NCBI RefSeq assembly: GCF_000522505.1
Contig: NZ_AZMV01000007.1
Span: forward strand, 558,001 to 622,000
Origin: Bifidobacterium moukalabense DSM 27321
Lineage (GTDB): Bacteria > Actinomycetota > Actinomycetes > Actinomycetales > Bifidobacteriaceae
Length of the DNA stretch: 64,000 nucleotides
Reading direction: 5' to 3'
Of this stretch, positions 1 to 7,055 are shown one piece after another (the first letter of the stretch is position 1; every line of letters starts with the position of its first letter). The notes beneath the pieces were generated by a model that saw nothing but the letters and a program-made list of their open reading frames with translations, made no database searches and was not told where the DNA came from. The position numbers were made by a program, and so were the translations under genes.

Positions 1-209
1 GCATCGTGAAGATCGCTCCGCGTCGTGGCGATGCCGCTCCGGCAGCCATCATCGAGCTCGTCACCGAGCCGGTGAGCCCGAAGCAGGCCGTGGTGAAGGA
101 AGCCGAAGCCGCAACCAAGGTTGCCGCTGAAGAGGCTCCGGCCACCGAGCTCCGGAAGCCGCCGTTGAGGAGGCTCCGGCCGAGAACGCCGAGTGATTTG
201 GCTTTCTAG
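1..209 (+). CDS. rplQ: 50S ribosomal protein L17, C-terminal end (5' truncated by window)
   Basis: The first codons read [20 protein letters not shown], the conserved end of L17, followed by the Ala/Glu-rich tail found in actinobacterial L17. L17 sits in the large ribosomal subunit near the exit tunnel. The gene starts before the window. Near the 3' end the open frame turns basic ([18 protein letters not shown]) and stops at 207-209. The neighbouring frame from about 149 reads an acidic tail ([15 protein letters not shown]) that stops at 194-196. Inserting one G after position 149, which would restore the gaggctccgg seen twice nearby, joins the two. The tail therefore probably carries a one-base deletion, real or a sequencing error. 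It lies outside the folded domain and may be tolerated. Confidence 0.85.
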   Translation, partial: IVKIAPRRGDAAPAAIIELVTEPVSPKQAVVKEAEAATKVAAEEAPATELRKPPLRRLRPRTPSDLAF

Positions 210-215
210 CTGAGC

Positions 216-249
216 AAGGGCTGGGAATCGAAAGGTTCCCGGCCCTTTT
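216..249 (+). terminator. Rho-independent terminator after rplQ
   Basis: A GC-rich stem (AAGGGCTGGGAA pairing with TTCCCGGCCCTT, one bulge) is followed by TTTT. It lies just past the rplQ stop and should end the ribosomal-protein operon ahead of truA. Confidence 0.75.
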
Positions 250-280
250 GCTATGCCCGCCCTTTGATAAGCTCAATGCC

Positions 281-1189
281 GTGAGATTACGAATCGACTT
301 GGCATACGATGGCGGCGGCTTCTTCGGTTGGGCGAAGCAACCCGATCGACGCACCGTGCAGGGGGAGATCGAACGCGTGATACGCACCGTGCTGCGTGTA
401 CCCATCGATGACGCGGAGGAACCACTGCGCCTGACCGTTGCCGGACGTACCGACACCGGCGTGCACGCCTCGCATCAGGTCTGTCATCTGGATGTCGACG
501 AAACCATACTTGCCCGTTGCGTCGGGCACATGGATGTGCCGCCTGTGGTCGCATTGACGCGCCGATTGCAACGTATGCTGCCGGATGACATCGCAATCCA
601 TGGAATCAGTGAGGCGCCCCGGGGCTTTGACGCCCGTTTTTCAGCGCTGGAACGCACCTACGTGTACCGTATTGCCGATCGGGCCAGCGAAATCGACCCG
701 AGGATGCGTGGCTTCGTACTGCACATAGATGACGACCTGAATCTGGAAGCCATGAATCAGGCCGCGGCCATGGCCATCGGCCTGCATGATTTCGGTTCGT
801 TCGCCACGCCGAATCCTGGCGGCACCACCATACGTGAGGTCAAAACCGCCTACTGGAGGCGCATACCGCAGAGCCGGCTCATCGACGACGAGATGACGAT
901 GGGGGAGCGCTACCGTACGCCGTCTGTGGAATCCGGCCTCGTCTGCTTCACCATCGTGGCCGATGCGTTCGCCCGTAACATGGTGAGGTCACTCGTCAAC
1001 GGCTGCGTACAGGTCGGCATCGGCAAACGATCGCCCGACTGGTTCGCGGATAAGATGAACACGCCGCTGCGTGAAGGCTCGACGGGACCGATCGCGCCAC
1101 AGGGATTGACGTTGGAGCATATCGAATACCCTGATGACAGTCAGCTGGCGACTCGGGCCGAAGCGATTCGTGCGAAACGCACATTATGA
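281..1189 (+). CDS. truA: tRNA pseudouridine(38-40) synthase
   Basis: TruA isomerises uridine at positions 38-40 of the tRNA anticodon arm. The family start (MRLRIDLAYDGGGFFGWAKQ) and the catalytic motif AGRTDTGVHAS, with the Asp nucleophile near residue 58, are clear. The C-terminal motif with FARNMVRSLVNG is also present. I chose GTG at 281 because it gives the family N-terminus; an in-frame TTG at 248 would add eleven atypical residues inside the preceding terminator. No strong ribosome binding site precedes the GTG. The protein is 302 residues, slightly longer than many TruA because of an insert near residues 84-100. It follows rplQ, a common actinobacterial order. Confidence 0.93.
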   Translation: MRLRIDLAYDGGGFFGWAKQPDRRTVQGEIERVIRTVLRVPIDDAEEPLRLTVAGRTDTGVHASHQVCHLDVDETILARCVGHMDVPPVVALTRRLQRMLPDDIAIHGISEAPRGFDARFSALERTYVYRIADRASEIDPRMRGFVLHIDDDLNLEAMNQAAAMAIGLHDFGSFATPNPGGTTIREVKTAYWRRIPQSRLIDDEMTMGERYRTPSVESGLVCFTIVADAFARNMVRSLVNGCVQVGIGKRSPDWFADKMNTPLREGSTGPIAPQGLTLEHIEYPDDSQLATRAEAIRAKRTL

Positions 1190-1479
1190 CGAACCGACGG
1201 ACACAGGGAGTCAACGGGCAAAGAGCTGGCTCCTGGCCCCGTTCCCCCCGACACCTCGCGCCTCCTCGCTCGCCGGACGGAGATGACCGGCCCGCGCAGC
1301 GCGATCGGAGGATCGATGTGACGATTATGTTACGGGGGGCTTGTTCCATCCATTGATGAGATACGGATGTAACAATTCCACGTGGTTTTCGGTAACCGAT
1401 AGCCGTTACCGTCGCTTCTGTCACGGCATGGCCCTGTAGATTGGCATGCGTTGTTAGGGGTATAAAGGAGCGCGGAAAG
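1190..1479. other. Intergenic region with an inverted repeat
   Basis: No gene is seen here. It contains CGGTAAC (1390-1396) and GTTACCG (1405-1411), a perfect 7-bp inverted repeat with an 8-bp spacer that could be a regulator site for the downstream ATP-grasp gene. No convincing promoter was identified. Confidence 0.4.
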
Positions 1480-3660
1480 ATGATTGAATCGGCTGCACGT
1501 AAATTGGCGACGGAACTGGTCAATCGCAGGGAATCCATCAATCGTGAGCTGAGCCGTAACGGCGTGCGTTTCGGCATCTACAAGAACGGTGAATACCACG
1601 ATCGGCTGTTCCCGTACGATCCGGTGCCGCGCATCATCGAATCCGACGAATTCGATGAGATGGAGGCGGGCCTCAAGCAGCGTGTCAACGCGCTCAACGC
1701 CTATCTGCGCGACATCTACTCCGACAAGCACGCCATCAAAGACGGCATCGTGCCGGAGGAATATGTCTACACCTCGGCCGGCTACTTTCCGCAGGTCAAC
1801 GGCGTAACCCCTCCCGGAGGCGTGTTCGCGCACATCGCCGGTGAGGATCTGGTGCAGGGCCAGGATGGCAAATGGTGGGTGCTCGAAGACAATCTACGCA
1901 TTCCATCCGGAGCCAGCTATCCACTGTTCGCGCGTGATATCGAACGCAGAATCACGCCACGGCTCTTCCGTGACGTACGCGTGCGCGACAACCGCGACTA
2001 TCCGCGACTGCTGCGCAAATCCATGGATTTCGTCTCCACGGAAGGCATCGCCGTCGTGCTTACGCCGGGGCGCTACAATTCCGCCTTCTTCGAACATGCG
2101 TATCTGGCTGAGAAGACGGGTGCCGCGCTCGCGTTCCCGGAGGACCTCGAGGTCGTCGACAACAAGCTGTTCTTCCTCGACTACTCCGGCAGGCGCCATC
2201 GCGTGGGCGTGGTCTATCGTCGCCTTTCCGACGAATATCTCGACCCGTTCGCATTCAATCCCGACTCCGTGATCGGCGTGCCGGGAATCCTGTCGGCATA
2301 CCGTGCCGGCAACGTCGCCATCGTGAACGCCCCGGGCAACGGCGCGGCCGACGACAAGGCCATTTACTATTTCGTGCCGGCCATGATCCGCTATTACCTG
2401 GGCGAGGAGCCGATTCTGCAGAATGCGCCGACCTACATGCCGATGTTCGAGCAGGATCGCAAGGAAGTACTCGGACGTTTGGGTGAGCTTGTCATCAAGG
2501 ACGTCGCCGAGGCCGGCGGTTACGGCGTGGTCTTCGGATCGTCGCTCGACAAGGCGCAGCGCGAGGAGATGGCCGACCGTATCAAGGCGGAACCACGCCG
2601 TTTCATCGCGCAGGAGGTCATCCAGTTCAAGGACATCGACGTGGTCGATCCCGAAACCGGCAGGATGAGCCCTCGCAAATGCGATCTGCGCGCCTTCGTG
2701 GTGACCGGCAAGAACACGCATGTGTGGTATTCCGGCCTGACCCGCTACTCGTCGGTGCCCGGTCAGATGATCGTGAACTCCTCGCAGGGCGGCGGCTTCA
2801 AGGATACGTGGGTGCTGGCCAAGGATTCCGGTGTGGAGCATGATTCCGCCCCGGGCTCCGAAAGCATCAACCTGCTGGCGCAGTCCCGCAAGCATTCGCT
2901 GGCGCTTGTCACCGCATCCAAGGCCGATAACCTGTATTGGCTGGGACGTTACACGGAACGCGTGTTCACCACGCTGAACCAGTTCTTCCCCTTCTATGAC
3001 CGCGTGATGGACACCGATGTGGATGCGTTCCGTCCGTTCGCGCGTGCGCTCGACCTGCCGGAGGATTTCCAGGATTTCGACGCGTTCATCCACAGCTTCC
3101 TATACGACGAGAAGAATCCGGATTCCGTGCGCAGCGCCATCGTCTGCGCCTTCAACAACGCCGTGATTCTGCGTCCGGAACTCAGCTCCCGTCTGCTGCA
3201 GTATGTGGAACTCGCCATGAGCTCCATCGTGGAGGCCGCCGATCGCGCCGCCTTCGACGAAGACATCTACAAGCATCGCGATATCGCCGACAACATGCTC
3301 GCCTTCTGGGGCGGCGTGGAGAACTCCCCGGTCGATTCGACGCTGAAATCCTTCATCTTCGTAGGCAAGTACCTGGAACGCGTCGATCTGTATACACGGT
3401 TCGGCTACTCCATGGAGGAGCTCAAGGCGCCGTTGGCCAAGCTCGCGAACTACATCATGCCGTTGAACGGACTGCCGGTGCCGCAGTGCTTCGCCGATGG
3501 GCTGCGGTGGCTGGTCGGGCAGCTGCCGTCCCGTGGATATGCCGATCTGGCCGATACGCTCGGCACATTGCTCAACGATTTCAATGAGCGCATATGCACG
3601 AACGATCTTAAGGATCTGGGGATGCTCAACGCCATGAACATGGACGCCAGACGCGTGTAG
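1480..3660 (+). CDS. Circularly permuted ATP-grasp / alpha-E domain fusion protein
   Basis: The 726-residue protein has two parts. Residues about 1-480 match the circularly permuted ATP-grasp family (formerly DUF404/DUF407): GGVFAHIAGEDLVQ, a KWWVLEDNLRIPSG motif, and a metal/ATP region around IKDVAEAGGYGVVFGS. Residues about 490-725 match the all-helical alpha-E domain (DUF403), starting at TASKADNLYWLGRYTERV. The two are often separate adjacent genes; here they are fused. Such proteins are predicted peptide or amide ligases, with unknown substrate. I chose the ATG at 1480 because AAAGGAG lies just upstream; an upstream in-frame start would include that site. The transglutaminase-like gene follows after 99 bp, the usual partner. 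Confidence 0.85.
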   Translation: MIESAARKLATELVNRRESINRELSRNGVRFGIYKNGEYHDRLFPYDPVPRIIESDEFDEMEAGLKQRVNALNAYLRDIYSDKHAIKDGIVPEEYVYTSAGYFPQVNGVTPPGGVFAHIAGEDLVQGQDGKWWVLEDNLRIPSGASYPLFARDIERRITPRLFRDVRVRDNRDYPRLLRKSMDFVSTEGIAVVLTPGRYNSAFFEHAYLAEKTGAALAFPEDLEVVDNKLFFLDYSGRRHRVGVVYRRLSDEYLDPFAFNPDSVIGVPGILSAYRAGNVAIVNAPGNGAADDKAIYYFVPAMIRYYLGEEPILQNAPTYMPMFEQDRKEVLGRLGELVIKDVAEAGGYGVVFGSSLDKAQREEMADRIKAEPRRFIAQEVIQFKDIDVVDPETGRMSPRKCDLRAFVVTGKNTHVWYSGLTRYSSVPGQMIVNSSQGGGFKDTWVLAKDSGVEHDSAPGSESINLLAQSRKHSLALVTASKADNLYWLGRYTERVFTTLNQFFPFYDRVMDTDVDAFRPFARALDLPEDFQDFDAFIHSFLYDEKNPDSVRSAIVCAFNNAVILRPELSSRLLQYVELAMSSIVEAADRAAFDEDIYKHRDIADNMLAFWGGVENSPVDSTLKSFIFVGKYLERVDLYTRFGYSMEELKAPLAKLANYIMPLNGLPVPQCFADGLRWLVGQLPSRGYADLADTLGTLLNDFNERICTNDLKDLGMLNAMNMDARRV

Positions 3661-3677
3661 TGAACAGGGGGTTGCCC

Positions 3678-3716
3678 GAAGCCGCTCAAGTCGTGTATAA
3701 CGGCCTGAGCGGCTTC
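3678..3716 (+). terminator. Intergenic hairpin between ATP-grasp and transglutaminase genes
   Basis: A perfect 11-bp stem (GAAGCCGCTCA with TGAGCGGCTTC) encloses a 17-nt loop. No U-tract follows, so it may act as a partial terminator or a processing/stability element rather than a strong stop. Confidence 0.45.
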
Positions 3717-3759
3717 GCTGTGATAGGGTTGTACAAGGATTTTTCGCTTGGGAGACGAT

Positions 3760-4560
3760 GTGAAGAAACTGGTGTTTGACTATGAGATGAAGCTCTCATT
3801 CAGCTCGCCCGTAACCGATCACCGGTTCCAATTGCGATGTATTCCGACCACGGGGCCACGCCAGCAGGTCGTGGACGTGGAGGTCAGACTCGAGCCCGAA
3901 GTGGAGCTCGACACCACCGTCGACTCCTTCGACTCCGTGGTGATGACCGGTTTCATCCCCGAACCGCATACCATGTTCAACTATTCGGTGACGGGCATCG
4001 CTTTCGTGGATAACGAGCATATCAAACCGGAAATCCACAAGCCGCTGTACCGTTTCAACTCCGCGCTGACCATTCCCGGACCCACCATCAATGCGTTGAT
4101 CGAAACATGCAAGGCGCGCATCGATGCGTTGCCGTCCGACGGCACGCCGGTCGATCAGGCCCGCGAGGTGATGGACGAGGTGTTCAAGGCCTTCGTATAT
4201 ACGCCTGCATCCACTACGATTCGCACCACCGCCGAAGAGGCGCTCGCCCAGCATAAAGGCGTATGCCAGGATTACGCGCATGTCATGCTGTCGGTCTGCC
4301 GGCATGTCGGATTGACGGCGCGCTATATCGCGGGGCTGCTGGACGGGGAGGGCGCCACGCACGCCTGGGTGGAAATCTACCACGAGAACCGTTGGATCGG
4401 TCTCGATCCGACGCATAACCGCATGGTCGACGACAACTACATCACCATCGCGCATGGCCGTGATTATCGTGATTGCATGCTTGATATCGGCATTTTCTCC
4501 GGCTGCAACGTGGAACAGAGCCAGTGGGTGAACGCGTCCGTGCACGAGCAGGAGCTGTAG
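3760..4560 (+). CDS. Transglutaminase-like cysteine protease/transferase family protein
   Basis: This 266-residue protein has the N-terminal beta-rich extension and the transglutaminase core common in partners of the ATP-grasp/alpha-E proteins. The likely catalytic triad is Cys in GVCQDYAH, His in ATHAWVEI and Asp in GLDPTHN. The family cleaves or transfers amide bonds, often in peptides. No signal peptide is seen, so it is probably cytoplasmic. GTG at 3760 is chosen as start because GGAGA precedes it by a few bases; an earlier TTG at 3748 would add four residues before that site. Together with the upstream gene it forms a predicted peptide-synthesis or peptide-modification pair with unknown product. 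Confidence 0.85.
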   Translation: MKKLVFDYEMKLSFSSPVTDHRFQLRCIPTTGPRQQVVDVEVRLEPEVELDTTVDSFDSVVMTGFIPEPHTMFNYSVTGIAFVDNEHIKPEIHKPLYRFNSALTIPGPTINALIETCKARIDALPSDGTPVDQAREVMDEVFKAFVYTPASTTIRTTAEEALAQHKGVCQDYAHVMLSVCRHVGLTARYIAGLLDGEGATHAWVEIYHENRWIGLDPTHNRMVDDNYITIAHGRDYRDCMLDIGIFSGCNVEQSQWVNASVHEQEL

Positions 4561-4640
4561 GGGCTGCCGCCGGTTCGTCGTTGCCTCCCTGTGCCAGGCG
4601 TCGGCAGCCGCCGCTTTGCTGCGGGGAGGAACATAAACAC

Positions 4641-4670
4641 AAAGGTCGAAACGTCATTGTTCCGACCTTT
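4641..4670 (-). terminator. Terminator of tRNA-Ser(CGA)
   Basis: AAAGGTCG and CGACCTTT form an 8-bp stem right after the tRNA on the minus strand. The U-tract is interrupted (TTTGTGTTT). Confidence 0.55.
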
Positions 4671-4674
4671 GTTG

Positions 4675-4763
4675 TGGCGGATGAAGCGAGATTCGAACTC
4701 GCGGAGGGGTTCGCCCTCACACGCTTTCGAGGCGTGCTCCTTAGACCGCTCGGACATTCATCC
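4675..4763 (-). tRNA. tRNA-Ser (anticodon CGA)
   Basis: On the minus strand a class II tRNA folds with acceptor GGATGAA/TTCATCC, discriminator G and an encoded CCA (complement of 4675-4677). The anticodon stem CACGC/GCGTG holds the loop CTCGAAA, so the anticodon is CGA, reading UCG. The long variable arm fits serine. The T loop TTCGAAT is canonical. Confidence 0.95.
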
Positions 4764-4867
4764 ATATGCTGCTTGCACGCAAGCAACTTGTCTATTGTGC
4801 CACAGCATCGAGGATTGTCAAATTCCGCTGGCGGGTCTTGCGCACGGGAGTGTTGGGCGGTCCGCTG

Positions 4868-5731
4868 TCAGTCGAACAGGGCTTCATCGAAGGCGGGATA
4901 TCCCCAATTCAGTGCCAGTTCCGCACGATCGGCGATGAGGTCGGCCAATGTGCACAACGACGTTTTGCGAGACTCGTTGGACGATGCCCGTTCGCCCGCG
5001 GCGTTGGAGCTCGCGGCGACGGCGCCGATCTCACCGCGCGCGCAATTCATTTCGATGATGGCGCTGGTCGGAGCTTGGAGTCCGTTCGCCTCGTCGACCA
5101 TGGTGTCGGGGTTGGCGAGCAGCGTCGCGGCGTCATAGACCTTGGCGCGGTGATCGTCATCACTGCCGGCGAGGGAGGCCAGACGCTGGGCGGTCGCCTT
5201 ATGACGGTCGCTCAGATCAAGGGAGACGTCGCCGATGGAGCGCGCGGCGAGGATCTCGGTTGCGAACCCCGCGGCGTCCTCGGCTTCGGACATCGTCGAC
5301 AGCGAGTCGTCGTCGACGTCCAGCGAGGAGACGTCATCGAGCCGTGACGGTGTTATCGGATCGATGGCGATGCCAAGGCTGGCCGCCAGCATCCGGACGG
5401 TATGGCGGGCCTGCGCGCTCCGCATCGTGCCTTCGCCGAATCGTGCGGAACACTGTACGGCCGTTTCGACCCAATCGAGGGAGGCCTGTTGCGCCGATAG
5501 GTACCGTTCGATGACGTGATGCGACGCGCCGGTCATCCTGCCGCTGTTGCGCGAGGCCGATAGATAGGCGCTTTCGCAGGCGCTGAGCTTACGTTCCGAT
5601 TCGGCTCGTCCGGCGACGCGCGGCGTCGAGCATGCGGACGCCCCCAAAGCCAGGGCGAGGGTGGTGGCTATGGTACAGACACGCCTGGCGAGTGATGAAG
5701 CCGAACGATGAAAAGGGTGACGTGTCTGCAT
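4868..5731 (-). CDS. Putative lipoprotein of unknown function
   Basis: The 287-residue product begins with an Arg-containing segment, a hydrophobic stretch (ATTLALALG) and a lipobox-like LGASAC with Cys at residue 34, so it is probably a membrane-anchored lipoprotein. The rest is largely helical and polar with several Cys and acidic stretches (DVDDDS). No enzymatic motif is recognised. It is transcribed away from nusA and shares the 75-bp divergent promoter region with it. Homologues beyond actinobacteria are not apparent from inspection; the function is unknown. Confidence 0.7.
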   Translation of the reverse strand: MQTRHPFHRSASSLARRVCTIATTLALALGASACSTPRVAGRAESERKLSACESAYLSASRNSGRMTGASHHVIERYLSAQQASLDWVETAVQCSARFGEGTMRSAQARHTVRMLAASLGIAIDPITPSRLDDVSSLDVDDDSLSTMSEAEDAAGFATEILAARSIGDVSLDLSDRHKATAQRLASLAGSDDDHRAKVYDAATLLANPDTMVDEANGLQAPTSAIIEMNCARGEIGAVAASSNAAGERASSNESRKTSLCTLADLIADRAELALNWGYPAFDEALFD

Positions 5732-5806
5732 GAATCATTACACTAATAGTTGACTGTGACCATTGGGCCAAGCGCTCGGAATAACTTCATATAGGAGGTC
5801 TTGAAG

Positions 5807-6847
5807 ATGGAACTGGACCTGGCAGGAATGCACCAGCTCGCAGCTGGTCAGGGAATCGATCCCGAGACGCTGGACGCCGCTCTTTCGGAAGCATTGCGAC
5901 TGGCATATCTGAAAACCCCGCACGCGGCGAAGCATGCTCGTGTCGAGCTTGATCCGCGTGCCGGAAGCTTTACCGTATGGGCCCAGGATGAGATTCCGGG
6001 CGAACCGACCGAGGACGATCCGCATCCTGCACCCACGCTGGGCGAGGAATACGATGACACCCCGCACGATTTCGGCCGTCTGGCCGCCGCCACCGCGCGT
6101 CAGGTGATCAGCCAGCTGTTCCGCAAGGCCGAGGACGACAAGGTGTTCGGCGCGTTCTCCGGTCAGAAGGGCAAGCTGATCACCGGCATCGTGCAGCAGG
6201 ATGCCAAGGACACCGCCAATGTGCACGTGGCTGTCGGCGACGTCGAGGCCCTGTTGCCGCGGCGTGAGCAGGTGCCGGGCGAACGCTACCGCCATGGCGA
6301 GCGCATCCGCGTGTATGTGGTGAATGTGGCCCGCGGCCTGAAGGGGCCGGAGATCGTAGTCTCCCGCTCCCACCCGGAGCTGGTGCGCCGGCTGTTCGAA
6401 CGTGAGGTTCCGGAGCTGGTCTCCGGTGCAGTGTCGATCATGGCCATCGCCCGTGAGGCCGGTGCCCGTACGAAGATTGCCGTGCGGGCCAACACCGAGG
6501 GCGTCAATCCGAAGGGTGCCCTGATCGGTCCCGGCGGTGCCCGCGTACGTGCCGTGATGGAGAACCTCGGTCCGGAAAAGATCGATATCGTCGATTGGTC
6601 GGCCGACCCTGCGGAATTCGTCGCAGCCGCGCTGTCGCCGGCCGTGGCGACCGGTGTGCAGGTGATCAGCGAGAAGAACAATACCGCGATCGCCTTCATC
6701 CATGACGATCAGCTGTCGCTGGCCATCGGCAAGGAAGGCCAGAACGCTCGTCTGGCCGCCAAGCTGACCGGCTGGAAGATCGGCATCGAATCCGCCGAGG
6801 CACACGCCAGGAAGATGCAGGAATCAGCCGGGGAAAGCGCCGAATAA
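5807..6847 (+). CDS. nusA: Transcription termination/antitermination factor NusA
   Basis: NusA binds RNA polymerase and modulates pausing, termination and antitermination. The 346-residue protein has the N-terminal RNAP-binding domain (start MELDLAGMHQLA), an S1 domain around residues 120-190, and two KH domains with GPGGARVRAVM and SLAIGKEGQNARLAAKLTGWKI. It lacks the acidic repeats of proteobacterial NusA, as is usual in actinobacteria. ATG 5807 is preceded by AGGAGGT at ideal spacing; a TTG two codons earlier is disfavoured. It starts the conserved nusA-infB-rbfA-truB-ribF run. No ylxR gene is found between nusA and infB. Confidence 0.95.
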   Translation: MELDLAGMHQLAAGQGIDPETLDAALSEALRLAYLKTPHAAKHARVELDPRAGSFTVWAQDEIPGEPTEDDPHPAPTLGEEYDDTPHDFGRLAAATARQVISQLFRKAEDDKVFGAFSGQKGKLITGIVQQDAKDTANVHVAVGDVEALLPRREQVPGERYRHGERIRVYVVNVARGLKGPEIVVSRSHPELVRRLFEREVPELVSGAVSIMAIAREAGARTKIAVRANTEGVNPKGALIGPGGARVRAVMENLGPEKIDIVDWSADPAEFVAAALSPAVATGVQVISEKNNTAIAFIHDDQLSLAIGKEGQNARLAAKLTGWKIGIESAEAHARKMQESAGESAE

Positions 6848-6859
6848 TCATCATTTGAG

Positions 6860-6927
6860 CATGCTTTGAGCCTGTGGGTGTACAATCCACAGGCTCGAGT
6901 ATGCTGGATTCGATAGTCCAAAGCATG
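6860..6927 (+). ncRNA. Predicted structured RNA element between nusA and infB
   Basis: Two perfect 9-bp stems are nested: CATGCTTTG (6860-6868) with CAAAGCATG (6919-6927), and directly inside it AGCCTGTGG (6869-6877) with CCACAGGCT (6887-6895). The inner helix stacks on the outer one, leaving a 23-nt bulge on the 3' side. There is no U-tract, so a simple terminator is less likely than an infB leader structure or processing site. Confidence 0.4.
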
Positions 6928-7055
6928 GGGGCGGAATGCCTTCATGCCAGGAAAGACGAGGTATCACGAACATGGTTGCACGATGAGACGGAGCAGGCTC
7001 GCCGTGAATCAGTAGCGGTCGCGCTGGTATGCGCGGCCCGGGATAGGAGAAATGA

